This document shows, one piece after another, positions 12,030 to 24,727 of a DNA stretch of 64,000 bases. Each line of letters begins with the position of its first letter. Position 1 is the first letter of the stretch. The notes beneath the pieces were generated by a model. It saw nothing but the letters and a program-made list of their open reading frames with translations, did not search any database and was not told the DNA's origin. Source of the DNA: Sipunculus nudus (lineage: Eukaryota; Annelida; Sipuncula; Golfingiida; Sipunculidae); the NCBI GenBank assembly GCA_026874595.1, contig CM049308.1, positions 35,148,027 through 35,212,026 of the forward strand, given 5' to 3'. The position numbers were made by a program, and so were the translations under genes.

Positions 12030-12530
12030 CCTACACTATGACTTTATATAGAATAGAAACTTTGTCACTACCATGTAAGATCAGGAAACGCCTTACTTCT
12101 TGGGTATCCGTCTTCCTTAATTCAGAGGCTTCAGCGAGTTCAGAACAGCGCAGCCCGTATACTAAGTGGATGTGACAAGTATGATTACATTACACCTGTA
12201 TTGCGTGAGCTCCCTGGCTCTCTGTGTCAGCGCATTCAATTTAAAGTATTGCCATACTACATTTCCAGACAAAACATCGCACAGTTTGGGTCTACTTACA
12301 AGATATAATTCATTCGTACACACTAGGTATAGACGCCTTGGATCAGCCAATCAGGACTTACTTTTTGGACCACGTACTAAGTCTGCCATGGTTGCTCAAG
12401 AGCACTATGTGTGGCAGGTCCCACTTTTGAGGATTTCATTACCTTTGGAATTAAGACAAGCTGAGAACCTAGCCTCTTTTTAAAAGAAAAAGAAATGCTC
12501 AAGACATATTTATTCCTGCAATATTTTGAT
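12030..12530 (+). pseudogene. C-terminal fragment of a LINE reverse transcriptase, plus strand
   Basis: In frame from about 12080: NALLLGYPSSLIQRLQRVQN, then SAARILSG, KYDYITPVLRELP and QRIQFKVL. After a frameshift the tail reads RTKSAMVAQ...LPLELRQAENLASF, ending with MLKTYLF (near 12500-12520). This is the canonical order of a jockey/CR1-like LINE C-terminus (LLYGLP, QNSAAR, HITPVLRDLHWLP, PLEIR, FKKxLKTYLF). At least two frameshifts and internal stops break it. It is 5'-truncated and opposite in orientation to the LINE parts on both sides. Confidence 0.85.
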
Positions 12531-13097
12531 AACCTTTGATTTTTGCAGAATGTGCAGATGCTTATTTCAATTTTTGTTATTTCTTTTTTTTATTTTTTAA
12601 CTACTTTTGTGGGTTTAATGTCATACCATAGTATATTACTGAATTATGTGCATTTCTCGTCTAACTGAAGTTACATCTCTAGTGTGCATCTTAATTTTAA
12701 TTAATATTTTATTTATTAGTCGGTCATTTTTTATGCAATTGCTTGCCTGAATAGCGTTTTAGAGCACATCAGCGTGGGTTTTACGCTTTCCAAAATCAAA
12801 TTTTATCATTGTTTTACCTTTACATAAACTATCGAATGGAAAATGTCCATTGTAGTCATTATGATCACTTAATTTTTTTATGGTTAAGCTCCAGTATATT
12901 ATTCCTTATTACAAATTTCGGCCAAAAAATAAAAGGTATGCTTCTCAGGCACCGCCTGCGTCAATTTTAATCCCCTGCATCAACAATTTTTATTTTAATT
13001 TTCCCCTTCAAGAAGATAGAATAATACAATTTTGATAAGTTTTCCTTTGTTATGTGGTACTTGTTATGTAGTATGACATTTTTATCGAAACATTTTT
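12531..13097. other. Between LINE relics; no gene recognised
   Basis: AT-rich, perhaps the 3' UTR of the plus-strand LINE fragment and remnants of the minus-strand one. TTCTCAGGCAC (about 12944) and GTGCCTGAGAA (about 13153) form an 11-bp inverted repeat. Confidence 0.4.
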
Positions 13098-13790
13098 TTA
13101 TCGAAAAATGTTATAAAAATACCTGCCCGCCTGCACTGATTTCTGAAAAAAAGTGCCTGAGAACCACACCTTTTTTTTTGCCTTACCCAGATATTCCTTG
13201 ATACGACAGAGAACATCACTCTTGGCGTAAGAGTCTAACGAACCAAACGGTAGGGAGAGCTTCGTGTAACCAGCGAAAGAGTGGTTAACCAGCCGTAAGT
13301 ATGACATGTAGTCGTTTAAGCTCAAAATGATCGATTCGTTTGCTTGGTGAAACACTTGTGCCCTAGGCCTAATCACTGTAGGACACCGTATGTCAACGTT
13401 TCTGGCTTAGTGTCTGTCCATGAAAGAAGATAGCTTGGCATCGTTATAAAATATACAATTTTATTAAAGACAAAGCATTTCCGGTTTTAACAAAGAGGTG
13501 TTCAAAACGTTTAGGCAGAACGTAATGATCAATGATATTGAATGTAGGCGAAAGTTCAAGCATGATTAGGGTATGTAACCTTTATCGAGTGCTCTAAGAA
13601 TGTCATACTGGATCTTGAACAGGGCGGTTTTTGTTGATGTTTTTGTATCAGGCTTAGATGTGTCAACAAGGCCATTTGAATTTAGGTGATGTGACATCTG
13701 AACATTAACGAAGTTCTTCAGCGATATGAAAAGAAAAGGTATAAGGTCGGAACGGGGATGTGGTTTCTCCAGCCCTTAAGCATGGACTTT
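13098..13790 (-). pseudogene. Reverse-transcriptase palm of a jockey/CR1-like LINE, decayed
   Basis: On the minus strand from about 13740 downward: SHHLNSNGLVDTSKPDTKTS followed by TKTALFKIQYDILRALDKG (compare LxxNNLFDTSQSAYRxxHSTETALLKV), then MLELSPTFNIIDH (LLDLSAAFDTIDH), FEHLFVKTGNALS, LTYGVLQ-stop-LGLGHKCFT (YGVPQGSVLGPxLFT) and HSFAGYTKLSLPF (HSFADDTQLYLSF). The catalytic FADD is replaced by FAGY, and a stop sits in the PQG motif, so it cannot be active. Frames change at least twice. The order and spacing fix the family level with good confidence. Confidence 0.88.
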
Positions 13791-16700
13791 ATTCTTCTAA
13801 AAAAATTTGAAATAATTTGATCCACAGCTTGATGAAAACTAAATGCATTATCAAAGTAATGTGCGTTAGCAGCACATCTCTACATTCTGTCAGGAGCCAT
13901 ATATTCACATAATGTTGATAAGTTCATCAACGAAATGCGCAATCAGACATAATTCCACACGTAATTGTTTTATTACTGTAAAAAAATTACTACATTATAC
14001 TGTAAGAGCTTTGGGATATGTACTCTTGGGGACAGAGTTCCATTACCGTTCGGAACTGCGTGTCAGGATGGTAGGCGGTAGCACAACCTCGTTCGACACG
14101 GTATTACCACTGTTTCCAGATATTAGTACATCACTGTATGGTTCTATTATATGCTGGAGTCTGAAGCACATAATGAAGCGCTGGGTATTTCAGACATCCA
14201 TAAGGTAAACATTCATGTTCCAAACAAGTAGGGTTTGTAAATAACAGCCAGTCGAGAAAAGAGAGCTCTCTCTATCAGGTCCTGCTCACCTACATATGTG
14301 GTGATTTTGTTTAAATTCCGGTAATGGATTTCAATTTTATAATACTGACTTTATGTTTTTTCAGGGAATGATTAGGGGAATTTAGATTTATGAGATACAA
14401 CCTCACTGCGGAACTGTAAGATTTGTTAGTATAGGAATTAATTTGGCTAATCAGCGCGTGTTTAACTATTTTAATGGTTTGAGTTAGCTAAGAGATCTTA
14501 TACACCCCCCCCCCCCCTACGAGTCGGTCACACAAGTGTCAGGTGTTTGTGATTTAAATCTATACATTGGCCTGGTTTTATAAATTAATCGTCAGGTTGT
14601 AAGCCGATGGTGTTTTGATGAACCCGAGGGCGTATGGCTACATAAGGCTTAATTTGATATGGTGGAGTTTCTGAAGATTTATTTTTTATTCATGATTGGC
14701 ATGAATTAATATTCCAGTCCTAGAAATTGTAATTTTGTTTTATATCGATCATTCAGCACGGATAAGGGAAACATTGTTTATATCCCGGTGTTAAGTTCCA
14801 ATTTTCGTCGGTGCATATGTGAACCGTCAGGCGAACATCGTTTCGAGAGTTCGGCTGAAGAGAGAGTCCGTTTTAATTTGTGTTTTGAGACTGTGGCCAG
14901 AATGTTGGTGTAGCGTGTTGGGGGAAGGGTACCAGTCTTATTTGAGAGGGAAGGGGCCAGTCTACATATAAAGTCCCGATGACGCACCCCACCCTTCCAC
15001 TAGAGGTCGTTTCTACTCAAAACGAATCTCTTCTGTTTGGGCACTCTGGGAAGGACCGAACTACTTGACAAATGTAGCCTGGTACCAATTTCTCTAAAAT
15101 TATTTAACAGGAAATTATTGGACGGACGATTAACCATACCTACAGCACATATACCTGGTAACTTATCAGTTTATAGTCAGACGTCAGCTGAGCTAAAATT
15201 GTAGGTTCCCTTATAACTTGCTGAAGTTCAGCCCCGTATATATTATGCACCTATAGCACGTCCTAGTACCGGCCGTGTCCACATGTTTTTCCGGGATAAT
15301 TTTTTTCATACGTTTAAAGCAGTGTAAACCTTTCTTGTCCAAAGGTTGCAGGAGCTATTCCGCCGACTACCTGCGTAAATAGTAATGCCTTACCTTGTTT
15401 TGATTTTGTATGAGGCAATCTAAAATATGACAAAGCAAGTAACAGCGTTTACGAATTATTCCTTGTCTGAGAACACAATAAAAAAGCCAGTCAAACTTAT
15501 GACGTCAGTCAATTGAAGGTGACGCGCGACCGATCACTGTGACGTCTTTGTGACGACACTGTTGTCTAACAAACACAAAACGCAGCCATAGACATTGAAA
15601 GTGTACCATGGAGGAATGTACTGTCCCGCAGTGCCGATAAGACGCCATCCACAGTATTTCAGCATAAATAACGCAAAAGAGTCGCAAAGTAAATTCGTTT
15701 TACATGATATATAACTACTTTACACAAAATCCAACGCATTTTAACGAACTACATTGGCTCCTTTTCACCATTTGTGTATTTCCATGTACATGTTGATGCA
15801 GCGCGGTGCATTGTTGGAGTCAGATTTTGACTCCCAACAAACCCCTGACAGCAGTGTCATACTCCTGAGAGTCCGAGTCTGCGCAGTGTGCTGATGACGT
15901 TGTTCTCTGGTGTGAGCCAGCGAGCTATAGGCTTGACGGACGTTGTGTTCTACTGTTGCCGTGTGGGATACGCAGCAAGCCGCTGTGAAGTGGCAGTTTA
16001 GATAAGTATTAAGTGTTGTATTAAACTTATTGTTACAGTTGACCTGTTTTAGAAGTTTCTCCTCTTGTCCCAGCAAAAAACCCCACCCTCTACTTTCGTT
16101 AAGCCCGGTTTATCGCTCAGTCAGGAAGCTTGCGGGGTAAATGTACATTCCCTGGACCTGGGAAGTCGGAAAAGTGGTACAGTTGGTAGACAGGTACCCT
16201 GCTCTATTATGGCCCTCAGCCAAGCAAAGAGACAGGCGTACAACGCCATCTTAAGTACTCCCAGTTGCAACTCCTGACTTACCTGTAGACTTGTTCCAAA
16301 CTCTCATACTGGTTGTCATGGACGTTCACGCGATCCTGGTTGATAATCCATGAAGGTTTCTTATAAAATAACTTTCTTCAGTTATTTCTAATTTTTTTAA
16401 TATTGAAGAATGAATTGTTGCACAAAAATTGAATGATGGATGTATAGATAAAACGATATACTGGATCTTTGATATTCCACTGTGCGTAGCAGTGATTTAT
16501 TATTAATATCTATTAATCTAATCATTAATGTCAAACGTAATGTACAGCCAACTTTTGGTAACTTCTCTGAGCAAACGAAATGCTTATTTTTATCATATAT
16601 AATACATACTGGAGTTGGAACAAGTCTGCCGGGAGTATATAAAATGGCGTTGTACGCCCGTCTCTATGATTGGCATAGAGCAGCGGTGCCATAACAGAGC

Positions 16701-16960
16701 GGGGTACCAGTCTATACAGTTGGCTGCAAACTCATATATGTCATGATGTGCTATTCGCTATCACAGACACAGTCGTTTATACGCTATCCCGTAAAAGAAA
16801 TATTAAGGTAAAAAGGAGTTCCGGGATTTATACGATGAAAAGAAATTCATGTTTTTAACTGAACAGAAGTGTCAATATGTGCATGATACCATGAATTGTT
16901 CATAAACGTTTGTGTTGAGGAGTCAGTTGTGACGTCTCGGTGACCTTAGAAGATGTTCGG
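13791..16960. other. Intergenic; poly-C tract, no gene recognised
   Basis: Contains a run of 13 C at 14505-14517. ORFs at 13912-14208 (+), 14778-14987 (-) and 15765-16076 (-) have no recognisable domains. Upstream LINE sequence (endonuclease) was looked for above 13790 on the minus strand and not found. Confidence 0.45.
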
Positions 16961-17420
16961 ATGTCCATCCTATGGCTACATAACCAAACATTATCTAGCT
17001 AACAAACCCCTAACTATGACACCTTACTAATTTTCCTGCTCAAATAAGATTTTATCCAGGTGCAAAGTTAGGAAGCGATGCTTGTAAGTTTCTAACCAGA
17101 CATGACATGTTGCTTTAGGGTCAAGGTCAAAGGGAGCATCCAGTTTTCTAAATCCTCCTTCCGATTGGCTGTTAGGTTTCTGGCTCATTCATAATGGAAA
17201 TCCAAGCATAAGATTTACTGCCTGGTCCCTCAAAATAGTGCCATCTAGTTACTTTAACAGAAAAAATACTGGCTCCGAGCAGAGCTTGCAGCCACCTGCT
17301 CATTTTCTTTTTTTAACTTATTTGAAATGGTACACACGCACAGTTAGAACCCACGTTTGTTTATTTTAACTAATTATATGATTTATTTAAAGATATGTGT
17401 CCACGCTCGCTCAACCATTT
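16961..17420 (+). repeat. Dispersed repeat, copy B, left part
   Basis: Aligns over its length with 5020-5515 (same landmarks: CAAACATTATCTAGCTAAC, AAGATTTACTGCC, AATAGTGCCATCTAGT, CCCACGTTTGTTTATTTTAA). It stops at a T-run where the Helentron-like element begins. The remainder resumes at 19689. Confidence 0.8.
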
Positions 17421-19688
17421 TTAGCTCAGCTGACTGTAAGTCATCTGAGCTTTAGCGATCACCCTTTGTTCGTCGTCCGTCTGTCTGTCTTGCCGTCCGT
17501 CCGTTAACCTGGCACAAATCGTAACCGCTGGACCTAGAAACTTGTAACTTGACATTCTGAGACGTCCATGAAAAATCTTCTTGCAAACCAGAAATAAGGT
17601 CTCTGTTACCCATATCCTTCGAGCTATGGGGCCCAAAAGTATCCCCCCCCCCCTCCAGAATAGTCAACAATTTCATACAAAAACTTCAATAACTCATTAA
17701 CTACATCACTGATGGTCATGATTTTTGGCATACATATTGATCATGAGATGTTCCATCAGTTCCTGCAGACTGGTGGTGCCAACTGTATTTTTCGATTTTT
17801 ACGAATTGCTTTCTCTATTTTGAGACCTTTAAAAATATTAACATCTGTTAACAGGGCACAAATCGTAAAAACTGGACCGAGAATCTTCATTCTTGACCCT
17901 GTGAGAGACCTATGAAAAGTCTCCATGAAAACCAGAAATAAGGTCTCTGTTACTCATATCCTTTGAGCTGGTGGGCTTCCAATTACCCCCAGAATAATGG
18001 AAAATTTTATAAAACACACTGCAACATCTCAATAACTACAACACTGATGGTTATGATTTTTGGCATACATATTGATAAAGAGGTGTTCCATCATTTCCCA
18101 CAGACTGGTGGCGCCACCTGTATTTTTTTCAAATTTTTACAATTTTTTTCTCTCTATTTTTGAGACCTTTAAGGATGTAGTTATCTGTCAACAGGGCACA
18201 ATTCGTAATGACTGGACATAGAATCTTCATTCTTGACACACAGGAAGACCCATGAAAAGTCTCCATGGAAACCTATAATTAGGTCTCAGCTATCCTTTGA
18301 GCTATGGCACTCCAAAGTACAGCTCAGAATAATGGAAAATTTGATACAAAAGCTGAAGTATCTGAACAACTAATGCAGAGATTACCATAATTGTTTGCAT
18401 GGATATTGATCATTGCGTGTTTCATCAGTTTCTGCAGACTGGTGGCACCATCTGTATTTGTTCCGGTGTTTTTACGAATTTTTTTCTCAATGTTTGAGAC
18501 CTTTAAAGATATAAACATCTGTTAACAGGGCACAAATCATAACAACTTGACCAAGAATCTTCATTCTTGACACACAGGAAGACCCATGAAAAGTCTCCAT
18601 GGAAACCTGAAATCAGGTCTCTGTTACCCATAGCCTTTAAGCTGTATGGCTCCAAAATGCCCCCCAGAAAATTGAAAAATTTAATACAAAAACTGCAGTA
18701 TCTCAATAACTACAACACTGATAGTCATGATTTTTGGCATTCTTATTGATCAAAATGTGTTCCATCAGTTTCTGCAGACTAGGTGCGCCACCTCTATTTT
18801 TTTCAAATTTTTACGATTTTTTTTTCTCTATTTTTTGAGACCTTTTAAGATGTTATCTGTTATCTGTTATATTATCTGATATATTGTTATCTGTCAACAG
18901 GGTACAAATCGTAACAACTGGACCTAGATTCTTCATTCTTGTAATGCAAGGCGGCCAATGAGAAGTGTCTGTGGAAACCTGAAATTAGGTCTCTGTTTCC
19001 CATATCCTTCAAGCTGTAGGAGTCCGAAGTATCCCTCAGAATAATGGAAAATTTGATACAAAAGATGAAGTATCTGAACAACTAATTCAGAGATCACCAT
19101 GATTCTTTGCATGGATATTGATTATGGAGTGTTTCATCAGTTTCTGCAGACCGGTGGTGCCTCCTATATTTTATTCAATTTTTCGAATTTTTTTCTCTAT
19201 TTTTGAGACCTTTAAGGATGCTGTCATCTGTTAACGTGGCACAAATTGTAACAACTGGACCTAGAATCTTCATTCTGGTCATGCAAGGAGACCCATGAAA
19301 AGTGTATGTGGAAAGCTGAAATTAGGTCTCTGTTTCCCATATCCTTTAAGCTATAGGACTCGGAAGTATCCCTCAGAATAATGGAAAATTTGATACAAAA
19401 GCTGAAGTATCTAAACAACTAATGCAGAGATCACCATGATTCTTTGCATGGATATTGACCATGTGGTTTTATTAGTTTCTGCAGACTGGTGGAGCCACCT
19501 GTATTTTTTTAAAGTTTAAGCATTTTTCTCTATTTTTGATATATATAAATACAGACACAATCTTGGCCTGTTGGTTAACCTGTTTGGTGCTTCAGTTGAA
19601 TGGGTTTATACTACCATTCAGATGATAAACTTTCCTTTTGCGAATCTCTTCCCAGTCAGCTGAGCGTCATGACCCATGGGTCTTGTTT
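17421..19688 (+). mobile_element. Helentron-like non-autonomous element with about 340-bp core tandem repeats
   Basis: The left end carries an imperfect hairpin AGCTCAGCTGAC-tgtaa-GTCATCTGAGCT (17423-17451). The right end has the inverted counterpart CAGTCAGCTGAGCG (19653-19666), a perfect palindrome GACCCATGGGTC (19671-19682) and then TTGTTT. The core is a tandem array of six to seven units of about 335-345 bp. The landmark GAATCTTCAT falls at 17881, 18221, 18555 and 19264, with diverged forms at 17537 and 18927; one unit is stretched by a TTATCTG microsatellite near 18850-18895. No ORF encodes a transposase. Sub-terminal inverted repeats, core tandem repeats, a 3' hairpin and insertion in a T-run match the layout known for Helentron-derived elements (HINEs), abundant in bivalves. 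The family name is inference. Confidence 0.75.
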
Positions 19689-19775
19689 ATACTGAGTGCT
19701 TGTAAGCCTCACTGGAAGCTTATTACTTAGGCTATATAAACCAATGGTTGTTATAATAACATCCTAATGGTCAAC
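19689..19775 (+). repeat. Dispersed repeat, copy B, right part
   Basis: Resumes homology with copy A: ACTGAGTGCTTGTAAGCCTC matches AGAGTGCTCGTAAGCCTC at 5521, followed by the diverged hairpin arm AAGCTTATTAC and a shared tail ending in GGTCAA-like sequence. It completes the filled site around the 17421-19688 insertion. Confidence 0.75.
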
Positions 19776-22700
19776 TGATGTCGTCAGTCGTAAGAATCCC
19801 AGTTAGTCGCGTTTTCCTAACACACGCATCTGCAGATGGAAAGACCATTTTCACTTTGAAATCTTAATGATACTCAGTTTGCGGAGTTTGTGTGAGCGAC
19901 GGTAAACTATTGTTTTTATGAAACACTATATATTATATTTAGTAAAATATATGTATAAATAACATTCGTTTAATCAAAATATGATCTGATATACGGCACT
20001 GACCCGATTATATTTCTCTCCGAGAGCAGCAAACAGCACGGGAACATATTACAGACGCGCAGGTGTGTTAATAAATAAAGAGATTTTTCGGTCTTTTGAA
20101 GAAAATAAGATATCAAGAAAAAAAATGACAACCACATGAATATAATTCCTGCTGATGGACTGGCATCAACTGATGACCGTTTGAATGTGCAATGAAAGGG
20201 AAAGTAGTGTGGAGAACATGCTTAATTCTGTCACCTGTGATAGAGGACCTCTAAAAGAAGGATTAACTTTATATCAGGAGCGTAAGATCTAAGAGTCTGG
20301 ATGTGCGATCTAAGGGGTCTGCACCTCCATAAGAAATCAAATCAAGACGGCTCTATCGATTTTGTCTTCCACAAACAGGCGACAAGGGCGATGTGGCTCT
20401 CTTATCCCCGTAAAAGGGTGTTTCTGAGCATGAAGGTAAAAGCCGGACTTGGCCTGTATGATGAGAATTGTTAAGGATAAGAAGGAACAAACAACTAATG
20501 GTAAATGCAGGTTCTCAGAGTTACAGGTAATGCATTGATAATATGATTAGGAAGTGCCCGAAAGAGCCGATCAGTCCCAATGATGGTGCGCAGCTTACAC
20601 CAACGCAAGTTTCAACAAATGAAACATAAAATATTAGGTGTGGCCTTTTAAAAGCCTGAAATATAACACATATACCCTGTTTTAAAATCAATTAGCCTGA
20701 ATATAGTGCATGCATGTATTGGCAGCATTTTCTCCCATACATTTATCAGGTATATTGTTACAATTGTTACATTTGTCACGTCATAATGGTTACCATAGTG
20801 ACTCGCACATATCTCTAAGTATAAAATATGATTTAATCACTTTATTACAATAGACCAAATTGTTAAATATGTCACAGAGAGTTAGCGAGAGAGAGATTGG
20901 ATTTGTCCATAAGTGCCGCGGGCATCACGTGTTGTTAAAATAGATAAAAAAGTACCCATAGAATCTAATACATATTAAAGGAAGTTGGTCTACATTTCTC
21001 CTTAATTTTCTCTGAAACCGCGTTGCGTACAAGACTGTGCCATTCCCCATTTAAGAGGTTATTGTTCACGCATTGACCTCGCCGATATGAGAATAAAGAA
21101 TAAATAACAGCCGCACTGCCTTCGAAAAAGACCATAATGTCCTGCGCCGTTGCTTGGTGATCTGGTTATTCACAATACATGCGTATGCCACGATCAATCT
21201 CAGCGCAGGAATAAGGTCTATTGTGCATATGAATAACCCCTGCTGTCGGGACAGTTTTAAACATGTTTGGCCTGTCATTTGACCCAGCCACTGACCCACT
21301 TCCATGGTCAGTAAATGTGAAAAAATGTGAATTTCTGTGTCTTGATCCCTTGGCACTCTTTTCTTATGTCAGCATGCAATAATGGGTAATCCCCCAATTC
21401 ATCCATGCAGGTAATCATTTTACATAATGCTGAAAAGACCGCAACAATTCTCGCTGCAATATCACTTTGCATTTACATCTTTAACAATTCTGGAAACTAT
21501 CTAAGGAAGCACGTGCATAAGTTCCTTTATATTTTCAATACCGCGTCACGGATATTACATCGTAAAATGTATCCACAGGGTTATCAATTAATAAAATATG
21601 TTTCATGGACAAATACCTTTTGTTGTTATATTTTGAATGGAAATTGACGATGCATACTTTATATTTGCAACGTTTACTTAATTTTTGTAACCTACCCTTT
21701 CAGGCGTAAAAGTGTACTGCGTGAATGAATGTGGGCAGGTGGTTTATCCTTAACAATCATCGATAGACCTACTGTGTGGAGTATGAACACCGGCGTGTGA
21801 CACAAGGTGAAACAAGGACATTACCCGGCCGATAGTTAGGGAGAAATAGGGCTTCGCCACGCAAGCCTTCCATCAAGATTTCATTAATTGAAAACTGTGT
21901 CCACTTAAAAAAAATATTATTTATAGTCCATACAAAACATATTATCGCTTACTTTTAGTGGTTTCTCACCTTAAATACATCATTCAGTCCCTACAAAACA
22001 CAATACTTAGATTTTTTAATCTCTTTTACATCTGCCGTCTACCTACAGACAATAGGTGTCAATTGACGTATCATAACACCGCACACTGTCAGGAGAATGG
22101 GTAGCCCTACTTACAGGTATGCATGTATATTTCCGTTTCTTTCTTCAGAAATAACTTTATTACCTTAAAACCTACATTAAATTCATCTTTCATATCTTCC
22201 TTCCATCGATATATCCTTTATACGTTTTACAATAAAAATATATGTAACAAGTCAAAGTTCATCGAAAATCTGAATGCCCCCGCGTCCCACTCCGGTTCGC
22301 AAATGTAAACATCATCACTGCCAAGGTCTTCAAGGTAAACATACCGATGTATGAAATTCTTGCCACGAACACAGCGCCATAAAAATAAATGTAAATATGT
22401 TTGTACAAATTTTATTTAGACAGTACACTTCTGAAAATTTGTATATGCTTTATTTTAACTTTTATAATAAAAAAAAACGATTAGATCTTGGTATGGAGCC
22501 GGCTCATGATCCAGTTTCAGAAATGTCAGAAAGGAATAATCACAAACGTAGATATTCACGATATTATGCAAAAATGAACCTAGGGACATGGGCCGAATTG
22601 GTGAATGCAAACACGGTTTTGGGAGCATTACACAATAGCCTCACCCCCCTCCCCCCCCCCCCCACCCTACACACACACAAACACATGGTGGACATTCCTT

Positions 22701-23338
22701 AGAATACAGACTTCTAGTTTTTTTTTTTGCAATCATCTCCCTCACTAATTGAGTGTGATTAATTTAGCTGTTTTATCAAGGACCCATTAACGCCTATCAA
22801 AAGCATTACATTATCACCTGATTAATTAGCAGTTAAGCTGTATAATGAACTACCCTCAAAACAATGTGTCCGGGGTTGACACCTCTGAATGCACATTAAT
22901 GGATAGCTAACACCGTGAGTATGGTGTTAATGGCAAAAAACCAACGGTTATACTTTTTTGCATATCCAGGACAAGGCGTGTCGTGACCAGTTGGGGGGAA
23001 AAATACAAAGATTTTACACGTTTCATCAACACCAAACCAACATGTTTCAATCAACGGTTAGGATCCCGACCCTTTGGTTTTGCTTTGGTCCATCATCATT
23101 TGCTATCTCCAACAGACCCGGCCTCCTTTTGTTCCTGAACCATTATAGGCGCCACGGGCACGGTTGAAAACGAAAGAACAGGAAACACAAACCAAAAATG
23201 ACCTCTAGTGCTGTGTAAATACTACCATCGTTTCGTAAATGGATTAAGATGGATTTTAAAATGGTATGTGAAAGGAATATAGCCGATAATTTTTTTCGTG
23301 TTTATAAGGTGTATAGTCCGTGGGCCAGGAGTGGTATA
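19776..23338. other. Intergenic; no gene recognised
   Basis: AT-rich sequence with ORFs of at most about 100 codons (for example 21066-21356 -, 22397-22702 +), none with a recognisable domain. A C-rich run interrupted by T and A lies at about 22643-22663, followed by a short CA repeat. Confidence 0.45.
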
Positions 23339-23360
23339 CCCCCCCCCCCCCCCCCGGGGG
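23339..23360. repeat. C17-G5 homopolymer junction
   Basis: A run of 17 C is followed directly by 5 G (23339-23360). The G-strand could form quadruplex-type structures. It may also be a site of sequencing or assembly error, so the exact length is not reliable. Confidence 0.85.
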
Positions 23361-23399
23361 AAATTTTCTAGGTCCTAATTTTTCTCGTAATTAGATGTC

Positions 23400-23960
23400 A
23401 CTAGTTTCGAGAAAGGCACTTTTATCAAACCCCGTCAAAGTGCAAAGTCTGTGACTGAGGGATATCGGTTAAGTGGGCTTAGTCACAAAATCAAATATAA
23501 CTTCCTTAATACTTACCTATGGTTGTGAAATAAACATTTTACTCCTCTTTTATTTTTAGACAAGGTAGATATAAATGTGTTTGTATTTAGATGACTTAAG
23601 TGCTTGATAATTGCACAAAGTAATTTTGATATTTTTCTTTTTAATGTCTGCACATTTTAACCAAAGTTTATACTCAATAAATTGTTTGGATTTACTTCAA
23701 AGTTTATTGTATTGTTTCCCATGATCCCTAGAGTATGTACAGTAATGTTGGTGCTTGAAACAAGGCGCATTCTGGGAGAATTAAGTTTTTTATCAAACCT
23801 CGACAAAGTGAAGGAAGGGGGAAACGGGCAACCAAAATCAACAATAACTTTCGAATTACTAACCCTATGATCATGAAATAAGAACCAATGTATTCTTTTT
23901 TATTTCTAAAAAAAACCCTAGGATATAAGGTTGATGGTCTTTATTTGAAGGCTGTTTATT
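23400..23960 (+). repeat. Diverged direct repeat, period about 368 bp
   Basis: Two related segments in tandem: TTTATCAAACCCCGTCAAAG at 23421 and TTTATCAAACCTCGACAAAG at 23789. Both are followed by an AATAACTT/TATAACTT region, then TATGRTYRTGAAATAA and a T-rich TTTTATTTYTA stretch. The copies are well diverged. No coding content. Confidence 0.6.
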
Positions 23961-24181
23961 TAAACAGATGCGTCCAATAAAAAATTAAATTTTAGACTTT
24001 TACATGTTTCTTTACCAAAAGTTGAGTTGAAATAAATTATATAGATTTGTCTTTAAAATCTCGTTTTTTTATTAATGGCGTCTGGGTGTAGAAAATACAT
24101 GTTTGCAGTGCAAACCAGACAAGACCTGAAGTAATGCTCATTTGTGTGAAACGCGTCAAACCTTCATATTGAAGGTCCATT

Positions 24182-24195
24182 GAGAGAGAGAGAGA

Positions 24196-24227
<32 letters not shown>
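24182..24227. repeat. (GA)n microsatellite
   Basis: About 23 GA units with one GGG interruption. GA-rich sequence (tgagtgagagtgagagaga) resumes at 24728 right after the TIR element, suggesting that the element sits inside the microsatellite. Confidence 0.95.
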
Positions 24228-24229
<2 letters not shown>

Positions 24230-24727
24230 AAAGGGATTTACACAGAATAGCGACCTTTGTGCCACCCGTGTGCGACAACAAAATTTACTAGGTCGTCATA
24301 GGAGGCTCAAAGAAGGCAGAATGGTTGCCTAGGTCGTTAAAAGGTGGAACACAGGAGTTTCAGACGTCGCCATGGACGCCATGGTCGCCGTGAGCTTTTG
24401 GAACATGTTCAAAACAATCGCACAAAGGTCGCCGAGGATGTGGAATGCTCAAAGGTGGCTCAAAGAAAGCAGAGGGGAGGCACAAGCATTGTTGTGGTTG
24501 TAGAATAAAGGCAGAGTGGTCGCATTGGTTGCACCAGAGAAGCAGAGGGAAGCAAGCATGAAAATGCCCTAATGCTGCATTTTGTGTGGTTCAAGGGAGG
24601 CACAAGTATCGCTGAAACGGTTATGGAGCAGTTGGAAACAGGATTTTCTGGGGTTAGGCGAGCATTGAGCGTCCTTGTCATTTTTTGGTCGCTCAAAGGT
24701 AGCAGGCCTGTGTAAAGGGGCCTTTAG
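24228..24727. mobile_element. 500-bp non-autonomous DNA transposon with CTAAAGG termini
   Basis: The left end is CTAAAGGGATTTACACAG. The right end, reverse-complemented, is CTAAAGGCCCCTTTACACAG. Beyond these, AGCGACC and CTACCTTTG words recur in both arms. Internal sequence repeats AAAGGTCG, GCTCAAAG and GGAGGCACAAG words but has no transposase ORF. Both flanks are GA repeats. The superfamily cannot be fixed without the target-site duplication, which the GA flanks hide. Confidence 0.65.

Noticed and set aside
12900-13170. TIR pair TTCTCAGGCAC/GTGCCTGAGAA as a MITE
   Set aside because: Only 11 bp of symmetry, no matching flanking duplication, and it overlaps the LINE relic.
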